From contig CM055875.1 of the NCBI GenBank assembly GCA_029582165.1, positions 12,191,968 to 12,255,967 of the forward strand: a stretch of DNA of 64,000 nucleotides, written 5' to 3'. Position 1 is the stretch's first letter. The number at the start of each line of letters is the position of its first letter. Source of the stretch: Portulaca oleracea (Eukaryota; Streptophyta; Magnoliopsida; Caryophyllales; Portulacaceae). The notes under the pieces were generated by a model. That model was not told the origin of the DNA, did no database searches, and was given only the letters and a program-made list of their open reading frames with translations. The translations under genes and the position numbers were made by a program. Shown here in pieces: positions 9,421 to 20,027 of the stretch.

Positions 9421-11261
9421 TGTAACGTGGTTTGTAAGACCTCGGTTATATCGTTCTTCCACAGGGAGCGAGGGGCCTTAGCTACAACTACTCGACTCTA
9501 GGTAGGGTTTACGATCAAGAAAGGATGATAGGTTTTAAGATAAAAACAACACAAACACACTAGGTTCAGTAAAAAAGGTGAGACAATGGGTGTCGAGAGA
9601 CTTTCGAGATGCAAACGGGGATAAGTAAATGGGTTTCGCAACAAGAGAGTAACGAGAAGGGGAAATCAAATGGTAACTCCGTTAGAAAAAACCAACCGGG
9701 CTTCCTCTTTCAAGGATAGTCCGGATTAACTTCCCCAAAGTCCATCAACAGACCCGGGGGAGTTAATGGAACAATATTTCCTAGTTAGTTTCTATTCGCT
9801 TTCGCGAACTAGAATACTAACTTTCCCAATTCCTACCTTCCAACAAGCGCTGGATGTATTCGGGATGCTTTCACACCCAAATACATCCCACTTGAGGGAA
9901 GGATAAGATTGGGAAATTGATTTCCTAACTAGTTACTCACTAATATTGCTAACCCAAACCTAATCACCCATTCACACCCTTAATATCTCCCTAACCCATT
10001 AGGGTTCTAGCCACTAAACATCCTAACTATCATGATAATAACATCAACAACTTCATTCATGCTTAAGACAACAATAAACAATTAACAAAACCAACAATAC
10101 CAATAATAACAAAAACAGAGATTAATAAATAAACAGTAAATTAAAGAGAGAAAGGTTAAGAAATGCTCATTGATTGTGATGACAAAGAGGAAAACTTCAG
10201 AATAATAAAGCTCCAATGCTCCAAAGATGAGAATAATCTTCAAACTTCAAATAAAACTCAAGAGAATCCAATACAAGAACCAATAATCTCAGCAAAGATC
10301 TTCACTAATCACTCTAATCCAAAGCTTAAAATGTGATAAAGTATATGCTAAAGTATGATAAAAGATAGATAAAAGCTGATTAAAAATTTCCTCTGCTAAA
10401 ATGACCTAAAATACATTACATAGGGACTAAGTTTGTTACTCAAAACTCATCATTTTACACAACAAACAAAACGTGTCCCGCAGGGGACCGTGGGCATGGT
10501 CAAGGTGACCGTGGCCACAGTCCTGCGTAAGGCAGACAAATCTTCTCTTCGCTTCGCAGTACCGTGGGCACGGTGCGCATGTACCGTGGGCACGGTCTAG
10601 GCGATTAGGGCTTACAATATTTCGCTCCTTCGCACCGTCGTGGCTACGGTCATGGGAGACCGTGGCCACGGTGTTGCTCGGCCAACTTCTTTCTTGGGCA
10701 GGACATGATCCTACCGTGGCTACGGTCAAGATGACCGTGACCACGGTCCATCTCGGGTTGCAATTCCTCCTTCCTTAGGCGTTGGCTTCAATCACACCGT
10801 GGCTACGGTCAACATGACCGTGGCCACGGTCTATCTCGGCCACAAGTTTTCTTCGGGGTGTAGCGCCCGCTACGAAATTAGTGGCGGGGGCTACCCTTCT
10901 ACGCCTGGGAGTGTGCACAATCATCCAAGGAAGATGGGAGGCGTAGCGCCCGCTACGGTACGCGTGGCGGGGCTACCCTTCGGTGCTCTTCAACAAGTTG
11001 CTTCCGCTTCCGCTGCCTTTCGACATAATCGGCCCTTCCATTCCCGCTGCCTTCGACAAGACCAGGGCTCGGGGAATCTTAGGGAATCTCGGGATACCCA
11101 AGATTGGTGCAAAATTGGCCCATTTAGCATCGTTTTGAGTAAAAACTTCGGAAACTACAAAAAATTACCAATACGCATTAAAAGTTATTAAAACAAGCTA
11201 CGAAACAAGTCAAAAGCCTAAGGATTTAGGTGGTATTTAGACACGAAAACGGGTCTAAACA
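9421..11261 (-). repeat. 3' LTR of element C
   Basis: The LTR starts TGTAACGTGGTTTGTAAGAC and ends GGGTCTAAACA. These are the same terminal motifs as in element D's LTRs (36280 and 45898), but the body is 1841 bp and has diverged strongly. It contains a 490-bp array of paired GC dyads. No canonical TATA box is obvious downstream of the array; TATGTAATGTATTTTAGG near 10400-10420 is the nearest candidate. Confidence 0.88.
10487..10976 (-). promoter_or_regulatory. Array of seven paired GC dyads in element C LTR
   Basis: Five pairs are of the ACCGTGG(C/G)(C/T)ACGGT type, with starts at 10487/10508, 10561/10583, 10634/10659, 10713/10734 and 10796/10817. Two pairs are of the GTAGCGCCCGCTAC type, at 10860/10881 and 10943/10964. 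Within-pair spacing is 21 bp in five pairs, 22 in one and 25 in one that carries a small insertion. Pairs recur every 64-83 bp. ACCGTGGCCACGGT is a perfect palindrome. A promoter or operator role is inferred. Confidence 0.7.
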
Positions 11262-11274
11262 CCCCCCACACTTA
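11262..11274 (-). other. Polypurine tract of element C
   Basis: The minus strand reads TAAGTGTGGGGGG immediately before the 3' LTR. The same tract precedes the 3' LTR of element D. Confidence 0.8.
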
Positions 11275-12576
11275 AAATTTTTCTCGTCCCGAGCAAAAAC
11301 AAAACAAAAACTAACACTAACTCCTCTGTCGTGGGAGAGAAACGGGTGCATTTAGCGTATGCACCAAGCCCTTTGAACCCCCCCGCAGCCCGGGTGGACG
11401 AGATGGAATCGTGAGGGTTTGTTGCGGCTGTGCCCACAAAAGCCAAGGAAAAAGGAGAGAGGGAAAGTGAAAACGAAACCGAAGAAAACAAAAAAGAAGG
11501 AAAAACAAAGGCTTTGATTCACAAGATCTCGCAATCCAAACTAAGAAAACGTGATTAAACCTCCCAAAGTAACCGTTAGGAGCATCTCACAAACACCAAA
11601 CTTAGATAAAGGTCGATCTTGAACATTTTTCAACTCCCTACACCTTGTACCAAGCGAAACCCCACATGCAAAAGCACAAAAAGGGTTTTAGCGGGAACCA
11701 AAGGACTCTAAAAACTCGCGTCCGAATTTGAAAATAACGAAACAACCAAGAGAAGCGTTGCCCTCCCTCGCATTTGGTCGCCCTTGGCTTGGTGAGGGCC
11801 GTAGGTGATGCAAGGGGAGGCCCCACTCTTTTTAGAAGCAAGAACTTTCTCTTTTCTTTCTTTTTGAGTTGGAATTACCAGCGAAATTTGCTTTTCTTTT
11901 TCTTTTTTTTTCTTCTTTTTATTTTTAAAAGTCGGTATTATCCTTACTTTCGGGAATTGGACGGCCCATATAAGGGGTATACCCTCCCAACACGGTCTTT
12001 TCCATTCGCCTCTCCGTCGCAAAGCGTTATGGGAGGAGGGTTAAGGGGTATCCATGTCGTACCACGAATACCGGGCCCGTGTAGGTTGGCTAAGTGTAGG
12101 TGGTTAATGTCTTCAGCGACACGCTCCACTTATTCAGGTTATTGTATCTTAAGAAAGCTTTTCTTTCTTTTCATTTCTTTTTGCACTTTTTTTTTTTGCT
12201 TTTGCTAAATGAAAACAAAACAAACCCGGACACAAGCCCCTAGAACTTCCCGGTTCCAAGCAAAGCGAGAAAGGAACGGGGGTCTCACTAGACACTTAAT
12301 GAAGGGAGTCTATTAAGGGTAAGCCTTGACTAGAACCCGAGTTAGGGTCGAAAATGCTCCAACCGGTTACTTTTAAAGAAGTTTAAGAACGGCTTCTCAA
12401 CTTCGATAACGAGATCCAGGAAACAAAACCAAACAAAGACAAAACGAAAAGAAAAATTGAAAAGGTTTTCACTCCCTTTTTTCTCCTTTTTCACACAAAA
12501 ATTTTCAAATTTTATGTAAAAACTAGGAAAACAAAGAACAAAACGACTAGGTGATCTACCCTTTAAATAGAATATC

Positions 12577-12600
12577 TCCCCCCCCCCCCCCACACTTAAA
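12577..12600 (-). other. Second polypurine-like tract of element C
   Basis: A long C run followed by ACACTTAAA on the plus strand gives a minus-strand TTTAAGTGTGGGGG-type tract, a copy of the true polypurine tract 1.3 kb inside the element. Element D has the same at 39113-39144. Confidence 0.6.
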
Positions 12601-12603
12601 GCT

Positions 12604-12623
12604 CCACAATGTCCTCATTGTGG
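12604..12623. other. Conserved 8-bp hairpin next to the second tract
   Basis: CCACAATG-TCCT-CATTGTGG forms a perfect 8-bp stem with a 4-nt loop. The identical 20-mer lies at 39149-39168 in element D, at the same position beside the tract. Its role is unknown. Confidence 0.6.
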
Positions 12624-13389
12624 GAAGGTGTCACATGAAAAGGGTAGAGAACCTACAAAACACAAACAAAAACAACTAGCAAGTAGAAATGGTGGCGACC
12701 CGAGCCCACACAGCTCCAACAACAAGATATCCCAACACAAACAGTCAAAGGGGTTCGCCACCCAAAAGAAAACCAAGCATGCGACGGATCATGATAAGAA
12801 GTCACATAAAAAGAGTAAGGTGGAAAGATATTACCTCAAGCTCTTCATAAGCGTTAAAACAGCGATCCAGAGTCGTCGATCGAGTGAATAAAAACAATGT
12901 TAGAGTAAAAGATGATTTACAAACGATAGAATTCTCATACGAGATAAAAAAACAAAAGAAAGGAAAAACTAACTTAAAAGACTATGAAAAGAAACTAAAA
13001 AGATGAAAAACAAAACTATTAACAATATATACATTGCCAATTGCTTATCTTATCCCCGAATCTCACTCATTGAGGCGAGAAATAAGGGTGAAACTCAATA
13101 CACACTATCCGAAACAACCAATTCATTACATTCATCATAACAATATCCACTTACAAACCAGCCATGACCAAAATACAATCGAGACATGACGAAATAAACT
13201 TCCTAGCCCACAAAAACAACCATCAATCAACCAAAAGACAACCCGGCAACACATAAAAGACAAACAAGACAAGGCAAACCCGAGCATCCTAACCAAACAA
13301 CCCAAAAATATGCTAACACATGACAAACGACACTGAGAGACCAACAAACCAAAACCCCCAAACATCGCATCCAAAACCCCGAAGAAGCA

Positions 13390-13413
13390 CCCCCCCCCCC
13401 CCCCACACACTTA
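13390..13413 (-). other. Third polypurine-like tract of element C
   Basis: A C run followed by ACACACTTAT on the plus strand lies about 100 bp past the stop of the envelope-position ORF. The matching place in element D is 39750-39763. Confidence 0.55.
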
Positions 13414-13520
13414 TACTTCACAAAATAAGGTAAATAGAAACAGTGATAAAGGTCGGGTGGGGGTGGAGTGCTTACAAACGGTCCTCAAGCGGACCCTCCC
13501 GGAGGAGGACGGGGTTGGAG

Positions 13521-14835
13521 TTACGATTGGATGCTAGCTAGCATCTCCTGTTGGGTCTCGATCAACCCTTGCAAGTTTTCGATCAAAGTCTGCTGGTTTT
13601 GGATGAGCTCCCATTGTTCTTGAAACTCATCATGAAGCTCCTGGAGTTGCTTGCTGATACGCTCAAGAGTGGCGTCCCGTACTTGACTCGGCTCGGCTTT
13701 GTCCCCTTGTGCTTGTTCATCCTCATCTTCTTCTTCTTCACCCTCCTCCTCGTGATCTCCGGGACCACCCACCGCAAAACGATCCCCAAATGTTTGGCCA
13801 CACGACCAATTGCGTTGGTCGGTGACATCAAGACGTTTCTCGGCATTGTCGTCACCCAAATGAACTACGACACTATGGGGCTCGTTTCCGTGACGGTAGA
13901 ATGTTCGCGTCTTGTTTTTCTCCAAGAATTCCATCTTCGGAAGGCGAACACCGTCGATAGGATCGGGGAAAAACCGGGGAGTCCACTTGTCGAGATAAGA
14001 CTCGAACCCTGTCTTCCGTAGAAGATGGCATATGATGTGATCCATACCAATGGTCATGTTCCGGGTTTCGAGGCTTATTTCCCGGAGACAATGGAGGATG
14101 CATGAGCCGGTGTTGACCCGGCGACTGTTGATTGCATTGTAGAGGACGAAGAGGTCGTCTTTCCGGATGCTCGAACGCCCGGCGTCACAGCTAAATACGG
14201 AGTTCGAGATGATGCGGTGGAAGATGCGGACGCTTAGATTACAGAAATCTCTGGCTTTGGAGTTGCTTAGGCAATAGAATTGCGCTCGTTGGGTTCGAAC
14301 CTTTGGGTAACGTCTCCTCCAGCAAGTGAGTGCTTGCATAGCTTCTTGTTCATTGAAATTGACGCACTCGCCATAGAAGATACCGTCCTCGGGAAGGCCA
14401 AGAGCGTTGCAAAGATCCTTAACCGTATATTCGACCTTCTTTTGTTCACGATGTATGAGAAAGAGGCGTTGGATGTGCCGTCTTCCTTTACCACCAAAGA
14501 GCTAAGGAACTCTAGCACTGGTTGTTCGATGATTGGTTCGTTGATGGCGGCGAAGACCTCCCAACCCATGACTTTGATGAAAAAGTCCATGCTCGGTTTA
14601 CAAAAGATATCCTTAGCCGTCTTTTCATGATAGATGTTCGGAGTACAGATTTTCCACTTCTTGAGCCTCTCATACCTTGCCTTGTGTATATCGTCCCGGA
14701 AATTGACCTTAATTTTTGGGTCGCATTGAATAATCGAGGCCGGTTGACCCTTGTACCAGGTTTTATCGGGCTCAACAGAGGTTCACGGCACGGGGGTTGA
14801 TGCCGGCTCGGTCCGGGAACATTTTGACGTCCCAT
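13521..14835 (-). pseudogene. Element C envelope-position ORF (Athila-type plant transposon protein), frameshifted
   Basis: The likely start is the ATG at 14835, following a pyrimidine stretch that ends in CAG and could be a splice acceptor. The protein is spread over three frames (14835-14512, 14590-14267, 14339-13521) and aligns piecewise with the nearly intact copy in element D. Shared motifs are WEVFAAINEPIIEQPVLEFL, TCWRRRYP, RKDDLFVLYNAI, RVNTGSCILHCLREI and DHIICHLL. The C-terminal part has a Glu/Asp-rich run and then a Gln/Leu-rich coiled-coil-like tail. No signal peptide or membrane segment is visible. It lies 3' of pol, where some Athila relatives carry env-like genes; its function is not known. 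Confidence 0.8.
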
Positions 14836-15408
14836 TGAAGCAACTGAAAAACAGACAACCACCACACAACGAAATACAACAAAAACGCCACCCAAAAAAC
14901 CCGAGCAACCACGAATTCACGACCAACGACAAAATCCAAACAAATAATTCACCAAAAACACTCCCAACCTCAACAATATTCACGAAAATTTCAACCCCAA
15001 ACTCAACCAAATTCGTCCGACCAAAAACTCACAAGAAATTGCACAATAATCAACCCAAAAGCAAGCAATTTGAGTGTTTATGCACGAATGAATCAAGGAA
15101 TAGCTGGATTGAAGTGTTGAGGAAGGATTTAGGACGATTTTGAACCCCACCAAGAACACAAACTCAAAACCATGCTTGAGGAACACCGAGAATGGCGAAG
15201 AGCAACAGGGCAGTGCACGGCTAGGGCAAAATCGCAGGGGTGTTTGGGGAGAAATAGAAGAGTTTGTGATGGATTTGTCAAATTTTGCAAGGAATTTAGG
15301 GTTTTAAGGTTGGGGAGTGATTTTCGAATGTGAGAGAGTGGAAGGAAAAGAAAGAGAAATGAAGGTAGATGAGTATGAAGCCCGACATAATTCGCAGAAA
15401 TTCGACTC

Positions 15409-15673
15409 ACCGTGGCCACGGTCAATGTGACCGTGGGCACGATGTGGCTCGGGTTGAGAAAAAGTTGGAAAAACGCAGGGTGGAGACCGTGGCTACGGTG
15501 ACATCCACCGTGGCCACGGTAATCTTCGGGACACTTTTTTTTTCAGGAACTGCTTTGATGAGACCGTGGCTGCGATGAAACCCATCGTGGTCACGGTCAT
15601 CTTCGGCTTGAAAAACTGGCCTTCAATTGCATATCTTTACCGTGGCCACGGTCCAGGCGACCGTGGGCACGGT
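15409..15673 (-). promoter_or_regulatory. Internal array of four paired GC dyads upstream of the envelope-position ORF (element C)
   Basis: Dyads of the ACCGTGGCCACGGT type start at 15409/15430, 15486/15507, 15563/15584 and 15639/15660. Every pair is exactly 21 bp apart, and successive pairs are 77, 77 and 76 bp apart. The array lies between pol and the downstream ORF. It is followed, in the sense of that ORF, by a pyrimidine-rich leader-like stretch with CCCTAAAT at about 15300. This suggests an internal promoter; no TATA box is seen. Confidence 0.7.
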
Positions 15674-15699
15674 CCCTTTCGGCCCATCCACAGTACCTA

Positions 15700-16060
15700 C
15701 AAGGCTCAAAACTTGGAGGAAAAAATGTTAAGTCCTAAAGTCTACCCTCTTATCATCCACTCCCTTTTCTTTCTCGCTCAATTTTCATTCAAGGATATTT
15801 TCCCAACACTCAAAATCACTTTCAAACCCGTCCCCCGTAGAACCTTTCTTTGTTTTTCGCTCTCAATTTTTTTTTTCAAACTTTTTTAATTTTTTTCTTT
15901 CTTTAATGTTTCTAATTTTTTTCTTTTTTCTTTCTTTTTCTCAAATTTTTCAATAAACACAAAGAAAAATGAAAATGCTAAAACAAGGGAAAGAAAATGG
16001 AAGAAAATGAAAGAAAACACTAAAAGAAAGGGAAGTAAGTCATACCTCTCCCGGATGCTT
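15700..16060 (-). other. Low-complexity region after pol of element C
   Basis: The plus strand is T- and CTTT-rich from 15840 to 15960, then A-rich to 16040. It holds no coding signal. It separates the end of pol from the internal dyad array; element D has a similar stretch at 42700-42960. Confidence 0.5.
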
Positions 16061-16073
16061 GTTTTTGTAGGTC

Positions 16074-17317
16074 CTAACTCGACCTATCCCGATGCTTTTC
16101 AATCCTCAAAGTCCCCGAGGTACACCATAACTGTCCGGCATAATACTCGCCCATGATGTATGGTTTAAGCTTTGATGAGTTTGCTTTGAAACACTTTCCT
16201 TGTGCATCCTTCAATTCTACCACTCCACCGGGAAGGATTTTCACAATTTCAAATGGACCGGACCATCGTGATCTCAATTTCCCGGAGAATAACTTCAGCC
16301 TTGAGTTGAAGATGAGAACCTTATCGCCTACAACAAACTCACGTCGGTTCAACCTCTTGTCATGCCATGCTTTCGTTCTTTCTTTGTATATCTTGTTGTT
16401 TTCATATCCATGACGCCTCAGCTCCTCAAGTTCTTCTAGTTGAAATAACCGACTACCTCCGGCCGTCTTGAGATCGAAATTCAACTTCTTGATTGCCCAC
16501 ATGGTTTTATGCTCAATCTCTACAGGAAAGTGACATGCCTTCCCATAGACAAGACGGTAAGGAGTAGTACCGATTAGTGTCTTGAAGCGGTGCGGTATGC
16601 CCACAAAACTTCATCCAATTTTTCTGCCCAATCTTTCCTTGAAGAGTTGACTGTCTTCTCTAAGATCTCTTTGATGGCACGGTTTGAGATTTCCACTTGA
16701 CCTTGTGTTTGTGGATGATAAGGGAGTCTTTTCTTATGCTTGATGCCATAATTTGCCAAAAGAGACTCGAACTTCTTCTCAATGAAATGGGAACCGTTGT
16801 TACTAATAATGACCCGTGGAATGCCAAGTCTTGGAAATAGGGTCTTTTTCAAGAATCTCGAAACGGACTTCCCATCGCACCTCACACATGGTATGGCTTC
16901 GACCCACTTTGAGACATAGTCCACCGCCACTAGGATGTATTGGAAACCCCTTGATGACGGGAAAGGTCCCATGAAGTCTAACCCCCACACATCGAAGACT
17001 TCAACTTCAAGAATATAGTTCAACGGTGCTTCATTCTTCCGGGAGATGTTTCTGGATCTTTGACATCTATCACATTACTTGACATGCACATGGGCGTCAC
17101 GAAAAAGAGTTGGCCACCAATAGCCGGCTTGTAGAACCCTCGCCGCCGTCTTTTGGGAGCCACCGTGACCTCCCACTGGAAATTCGTGACAATGAGTCAA
17201 AACAGATTGCACTTCACTCTTGGGAATACATCGCCGCTACATCCCATCGTTGCAAAGCTGAAAAAGGAAAGGGTCATCCCAAAAGTAATGCTTCATGTCG
17301 TGGAGAAATTTCTTCTT
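16074..17317 (-). pseudogene. Element C integrase, broken
   Basis: The HHCC zinc finger is readable between about 17310 and 17060 (LTHCHEFPVGGHGG, later CDRC) but contains stops, including a TAA just before CDRC. The catalytic core starts near 17023 with [16 protein letters not shown], whose Asp is the first catalytic residue. The second, usually Asp in a SDGGSHF motif, is Asn here (IISNNGSHF). The third, Glu, is in [12 protein letters not shown]. The frame shifts near 16600, and the C-terminal part continues with [13 protein letters not shown] and [14 protein letters not shown]. The lost Asp means it could not catalyse integration even without the stops. Confidence 0.87.
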
Positions 17318-19858
17318 TTAGTGATGGTTCAAGTGTTGAGGAGTCACTTCGCTTGCCAAATAATTCACAATATCCGCATACCAAGGATGAGAGTTGATAG
17401 CCAAGAGTCGCTCGTCCGGGAAAGCATCTACAATCGGTTGGGTGTCTTCCAAGTCGACAAGAATCCTCGAGAGGTGATCGGCCACGACATTTTTCGTGCC
17501 CGCCTTGTCGCGGATTTCCAAATCAAATTCTTGCATAAGCAAGACCCACCGTATAAGCCTCGGTTTTGTCTCCTTTCCCATCAAGTATTTGATAGCGGCA
17601 TGATCCGTGTAGACTACCACCTTAGAGAACATAAGGTACTGCCGGAATTTGTTGAGTGCAAAAACGATCGCCAAAAGCTCCTTTTCCGTGGTGGTGTAGT
17701 TCCTTTGGGCACTATCAAGCGCATGGCTTGCGTAATAGATAACCCTCGGCTTTTTGTCTACTGCTTGGGTCAAACACGCCCCCACGGCAAAGTCACTTGC
17801 GTCGGCCATGATCTCAAATGGTAGTGTCCAGCCCGGAGGTTGAACCACCGGAGCGGAAATCAAAGCCTGCTTCAATCTGTAAAACGACTCAAGACACTCA
17901 TCAGTGAAAATGAAAGGAGCATCCTTGCACAAGAGGTCGGTTAGAGGTCGAGCGATTTTCGAAAAATCCTTGATGAACCGGCGATAGAAGCCGGCATGGC
18001 CAAGGAAACTACGCACCCCCTTGACAGAAACTGGGGGTGGTAGGCGCTCTATGACCTCAACCTTCGCCTTGTCCACCTCGATGCCCTTAGAAGAGAATAA
18101 GTGACCCAAAACAATACCTTGTTCCACCATGAAGTGGCATTTCTCCCAATTCAAAACTAGATCCACTTCCTCACAACGAGTTAACACTTTCTCCAGATTT
18201 AGCAAACATTCATCAAAAGAATTACTGTACATAGAAAAGTCATCCATAAAAACTTCCATGCATTTTTCAATGAAATCGCTAAAAATAGTCATCATACAAC
18301 ATTGAAAAGTCCCAGGGGCATTACATAAACCAAATGGCATGCGACGATAAGCAAATGTCCCGTATGGGCAAGTGAAGGTGGTTTTTTCTTGGTGTGAGGG
18401 GTGGATTGGAATTTGAAAGAAGCCCGAATACCCGTCCAAAAAGCAAAAATGTGAGTGACCTGCCAACCGTTCTAACATCTGGTCAATAAAAGGAAGGGGA
18501 AAATGGTTCTTCTTCGTTACTTTGTTAAGCTGACGGTAGTCAATGCACATTCTCCAATCAGTCACAATTCGGGTACTTACCAATTCTTTCTTATCATTTT
18601 CAATTACGGTCATTCCACCCTTTTTCGGCACACACTGAACCGGGCTTACCCATTCGCTATTTGCGATGGGGAAGATGATCCCAGCAGCGAGCAACTTCAC
18701 TACCTCCTTTTTAACCACTTCTTGCATGTTAGGATTTAATCGACGTTGGGGTTGCCTTGTAGGCTTGGCATCTTCTAGCAAGTCAATCGAATGCATGTAT
18801 ATGGAAGGGGATAAACCTTTCAAAACTTCTATCTTATAACCTAATGCACCCCTATGTTTTCTAAGCAAATCAAGCAACTTGGACAATTCAAAATCATTCA
18901 AATTCGCATTCACAATGACAGGATAAGATTTCTCATCATCCAAGAAAGCATATTGGAGGGAAGGGGGCAAAGGTTTAAGCTCTAAAGGAGTAGAAGATTG
19001 AATTTGAGAGGAAGACATACCTTTGTAGATCACATCTTGAATCTCCATGCACTCCATATAAGGCTCATCAATAATAATCTCCTCATGCATGGGTGAAGAG
19101 TCAAGAAGGTTGGTGAAGAAAGTAATATCAGTGTTGTCGGTCTCAAATTGGAAAGACTCCAATAAGCAAGCTCCCAAGGGATCGTCGCAAATAGATTCAA
19201 GTAGATGGGACTCCTCGACATACTCATCAACGAGAATCTCCATCATATCAATAGCGTAGCATGAGTCCCCATACGAAGGACCTTTCAATGACCCCTCAAG
19301 TTGAAAAATAATGCTTTCATTCCCGACATTCAACGACATGCTTCCATTCTTCACATCAATTATTGCTCCCGCCGTAGCAAGGAACAGTCTTCCCAGAATA
19401 ATAGGGATGTTGTTGTCCTCCTCCATCTTCAAGATCACAAAATCACAAGGAATCAAAAACCGCCCCACTTGAACCGGGATGTCCTCCAATATCCCCAAAG
19501 GTCTTCGTACGGAACGGTCGGCCAATTGGAGGTTGATTGTTGTAGGAGCTAGATCATCAAGGTTCAACTTTTTGCAAATTGTGTAGGGCATGACACTTAC
19601 ACTTGCTCCTAGATCACATAGGGCACGACCAATCCGCATATCACCAATGGTGCATGGAATAGAAAAACTCCCGGGGTCGGCTAACTTCTCCGGTGATTTG
19701 TTATCGATGATGGCACTACAATCCGCTGTCAAATGAATTGTAGATTTCTCTTGAATCCTCCTTTTGCTTGTGAGAAGCTCCTTCAAATGCGTCTTGAAAG
19801 ATGGGACTTCATAAATGGCATCAAGAAATGGAATGTTCACTTGAAGCTTCTTGAGCAT
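17318..19858 (-). pseudogene. Element C protease, reverse transcriptase and RNase H (long open frame)
   Basis: An 846-codon frame stays open. Near its start is VNIPFLDAI (gag-pol junction region), then the protease with ALCDLGASVSVMP and IPIILGRLFLATA. RT shows DWRMCIDYRQLNKVT, FLDGYSGFFQI, MPFGLCNAPGTFQ and the catalytic FMDDFSMYS, a signature of Athila-lineage RT. RNase H has MADASDFAVGACL, TTEKELLAIVFAL and VYTDHAAIKYL. The frame ends after VVADHLSR, near the integrase zinc finger. Gag upstream is missing because the element is cut at about 19935, so this cannot be a functional polyprotein. Confidence 0.92.
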
Positions 19859-19935
19859 CTCAATGAACTTTGAGAACTTTGCATCGGACTTTGGCTTTGC
19901 TAACCGCTCGGGAAAAGGGACCGGCGGTAGCTTTG

Positions 19936-20027
19936 GTTGAAATGACTACTTATAACGTGGGGGTGATTGTAACTCCCCGGATATGTTGATAAAGTGTGGC
20001 TTAAAAGAGTTGAAATGACTACTTATA
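19936..20027. other. Junction of elements C and F with a 19-bp duplication
   Basis: GTTGAAATGACTACTTATA occurs at 19936-19954 and again at 20009-20027, inside the first LTR of element F. The first copy sits exactly where homology to Athila gag-pol stops. This looks like filler DNA copied from the nearby LTR when a broken end was joined. Confidence 0.55.

Larger units (their letters stand above)
11275..13500 (-). other. Long conserved non-coding 3' region of element C
   Basis: This 2.2-kb stretch holds no credible gene but is clearly alignable by eye with 37819-39820 of element D. Shared blocks include GCATTTAGCGTATGCACCAA, CCATATAAGGGGTATACCCT, ACCGGGCCCGTGTAGGTTGG and GGGGTTCGCCACCCAAAAG. 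It is more conserved than the LTR bodies. It contains two more polypurine tracts and a small hairpin, listed separately. Conservation suggests an RNA or cis-acting function. Confidence 0.65.
9421..19935 (-). mobile_element. Element C: Athila-lineage LTR retrotransposon, 5'-truncated
   Basis: On the minus strand the order from right to left is protease, RT, RNase H, integrase, a dyad array, an envelope-position ORF, a long non-coding 3' region with polypurine tracts, and a 3' LTR. The RT motif FMDDFSMY and the DLGAS protease are typical of the Athila lineage. The element stops at about 19935, before gag, 5' LTR and primer site, where unrelated sequence of element F begins. It was inserted into remnant B; the left flank is GCAAT, but the right flank is lost. 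Confidence 0.9.

Noticed and set aside
10487..10976. CRISPR-like array of repeated palindromes
   Set aside because: The host is a plant, the repeats are only 14 bp, spacers are not unique equal units, and there are no cas genes; the pairs are LTR dyads.
11774..12208. 144-codon open frame with Phe-rich ends
   Set aside because: It runs through T-rich low-complexity DNA in the conserved 3' block; the frame is not kept in element D, although the DNA is conserved.
16074..19858. Endogenous plant pararetrovirus
   Set aside because: There is no movement or coat protein, integrase is present, and the RT motif and LTR structure are those of Athila-lineage retrotransposons.
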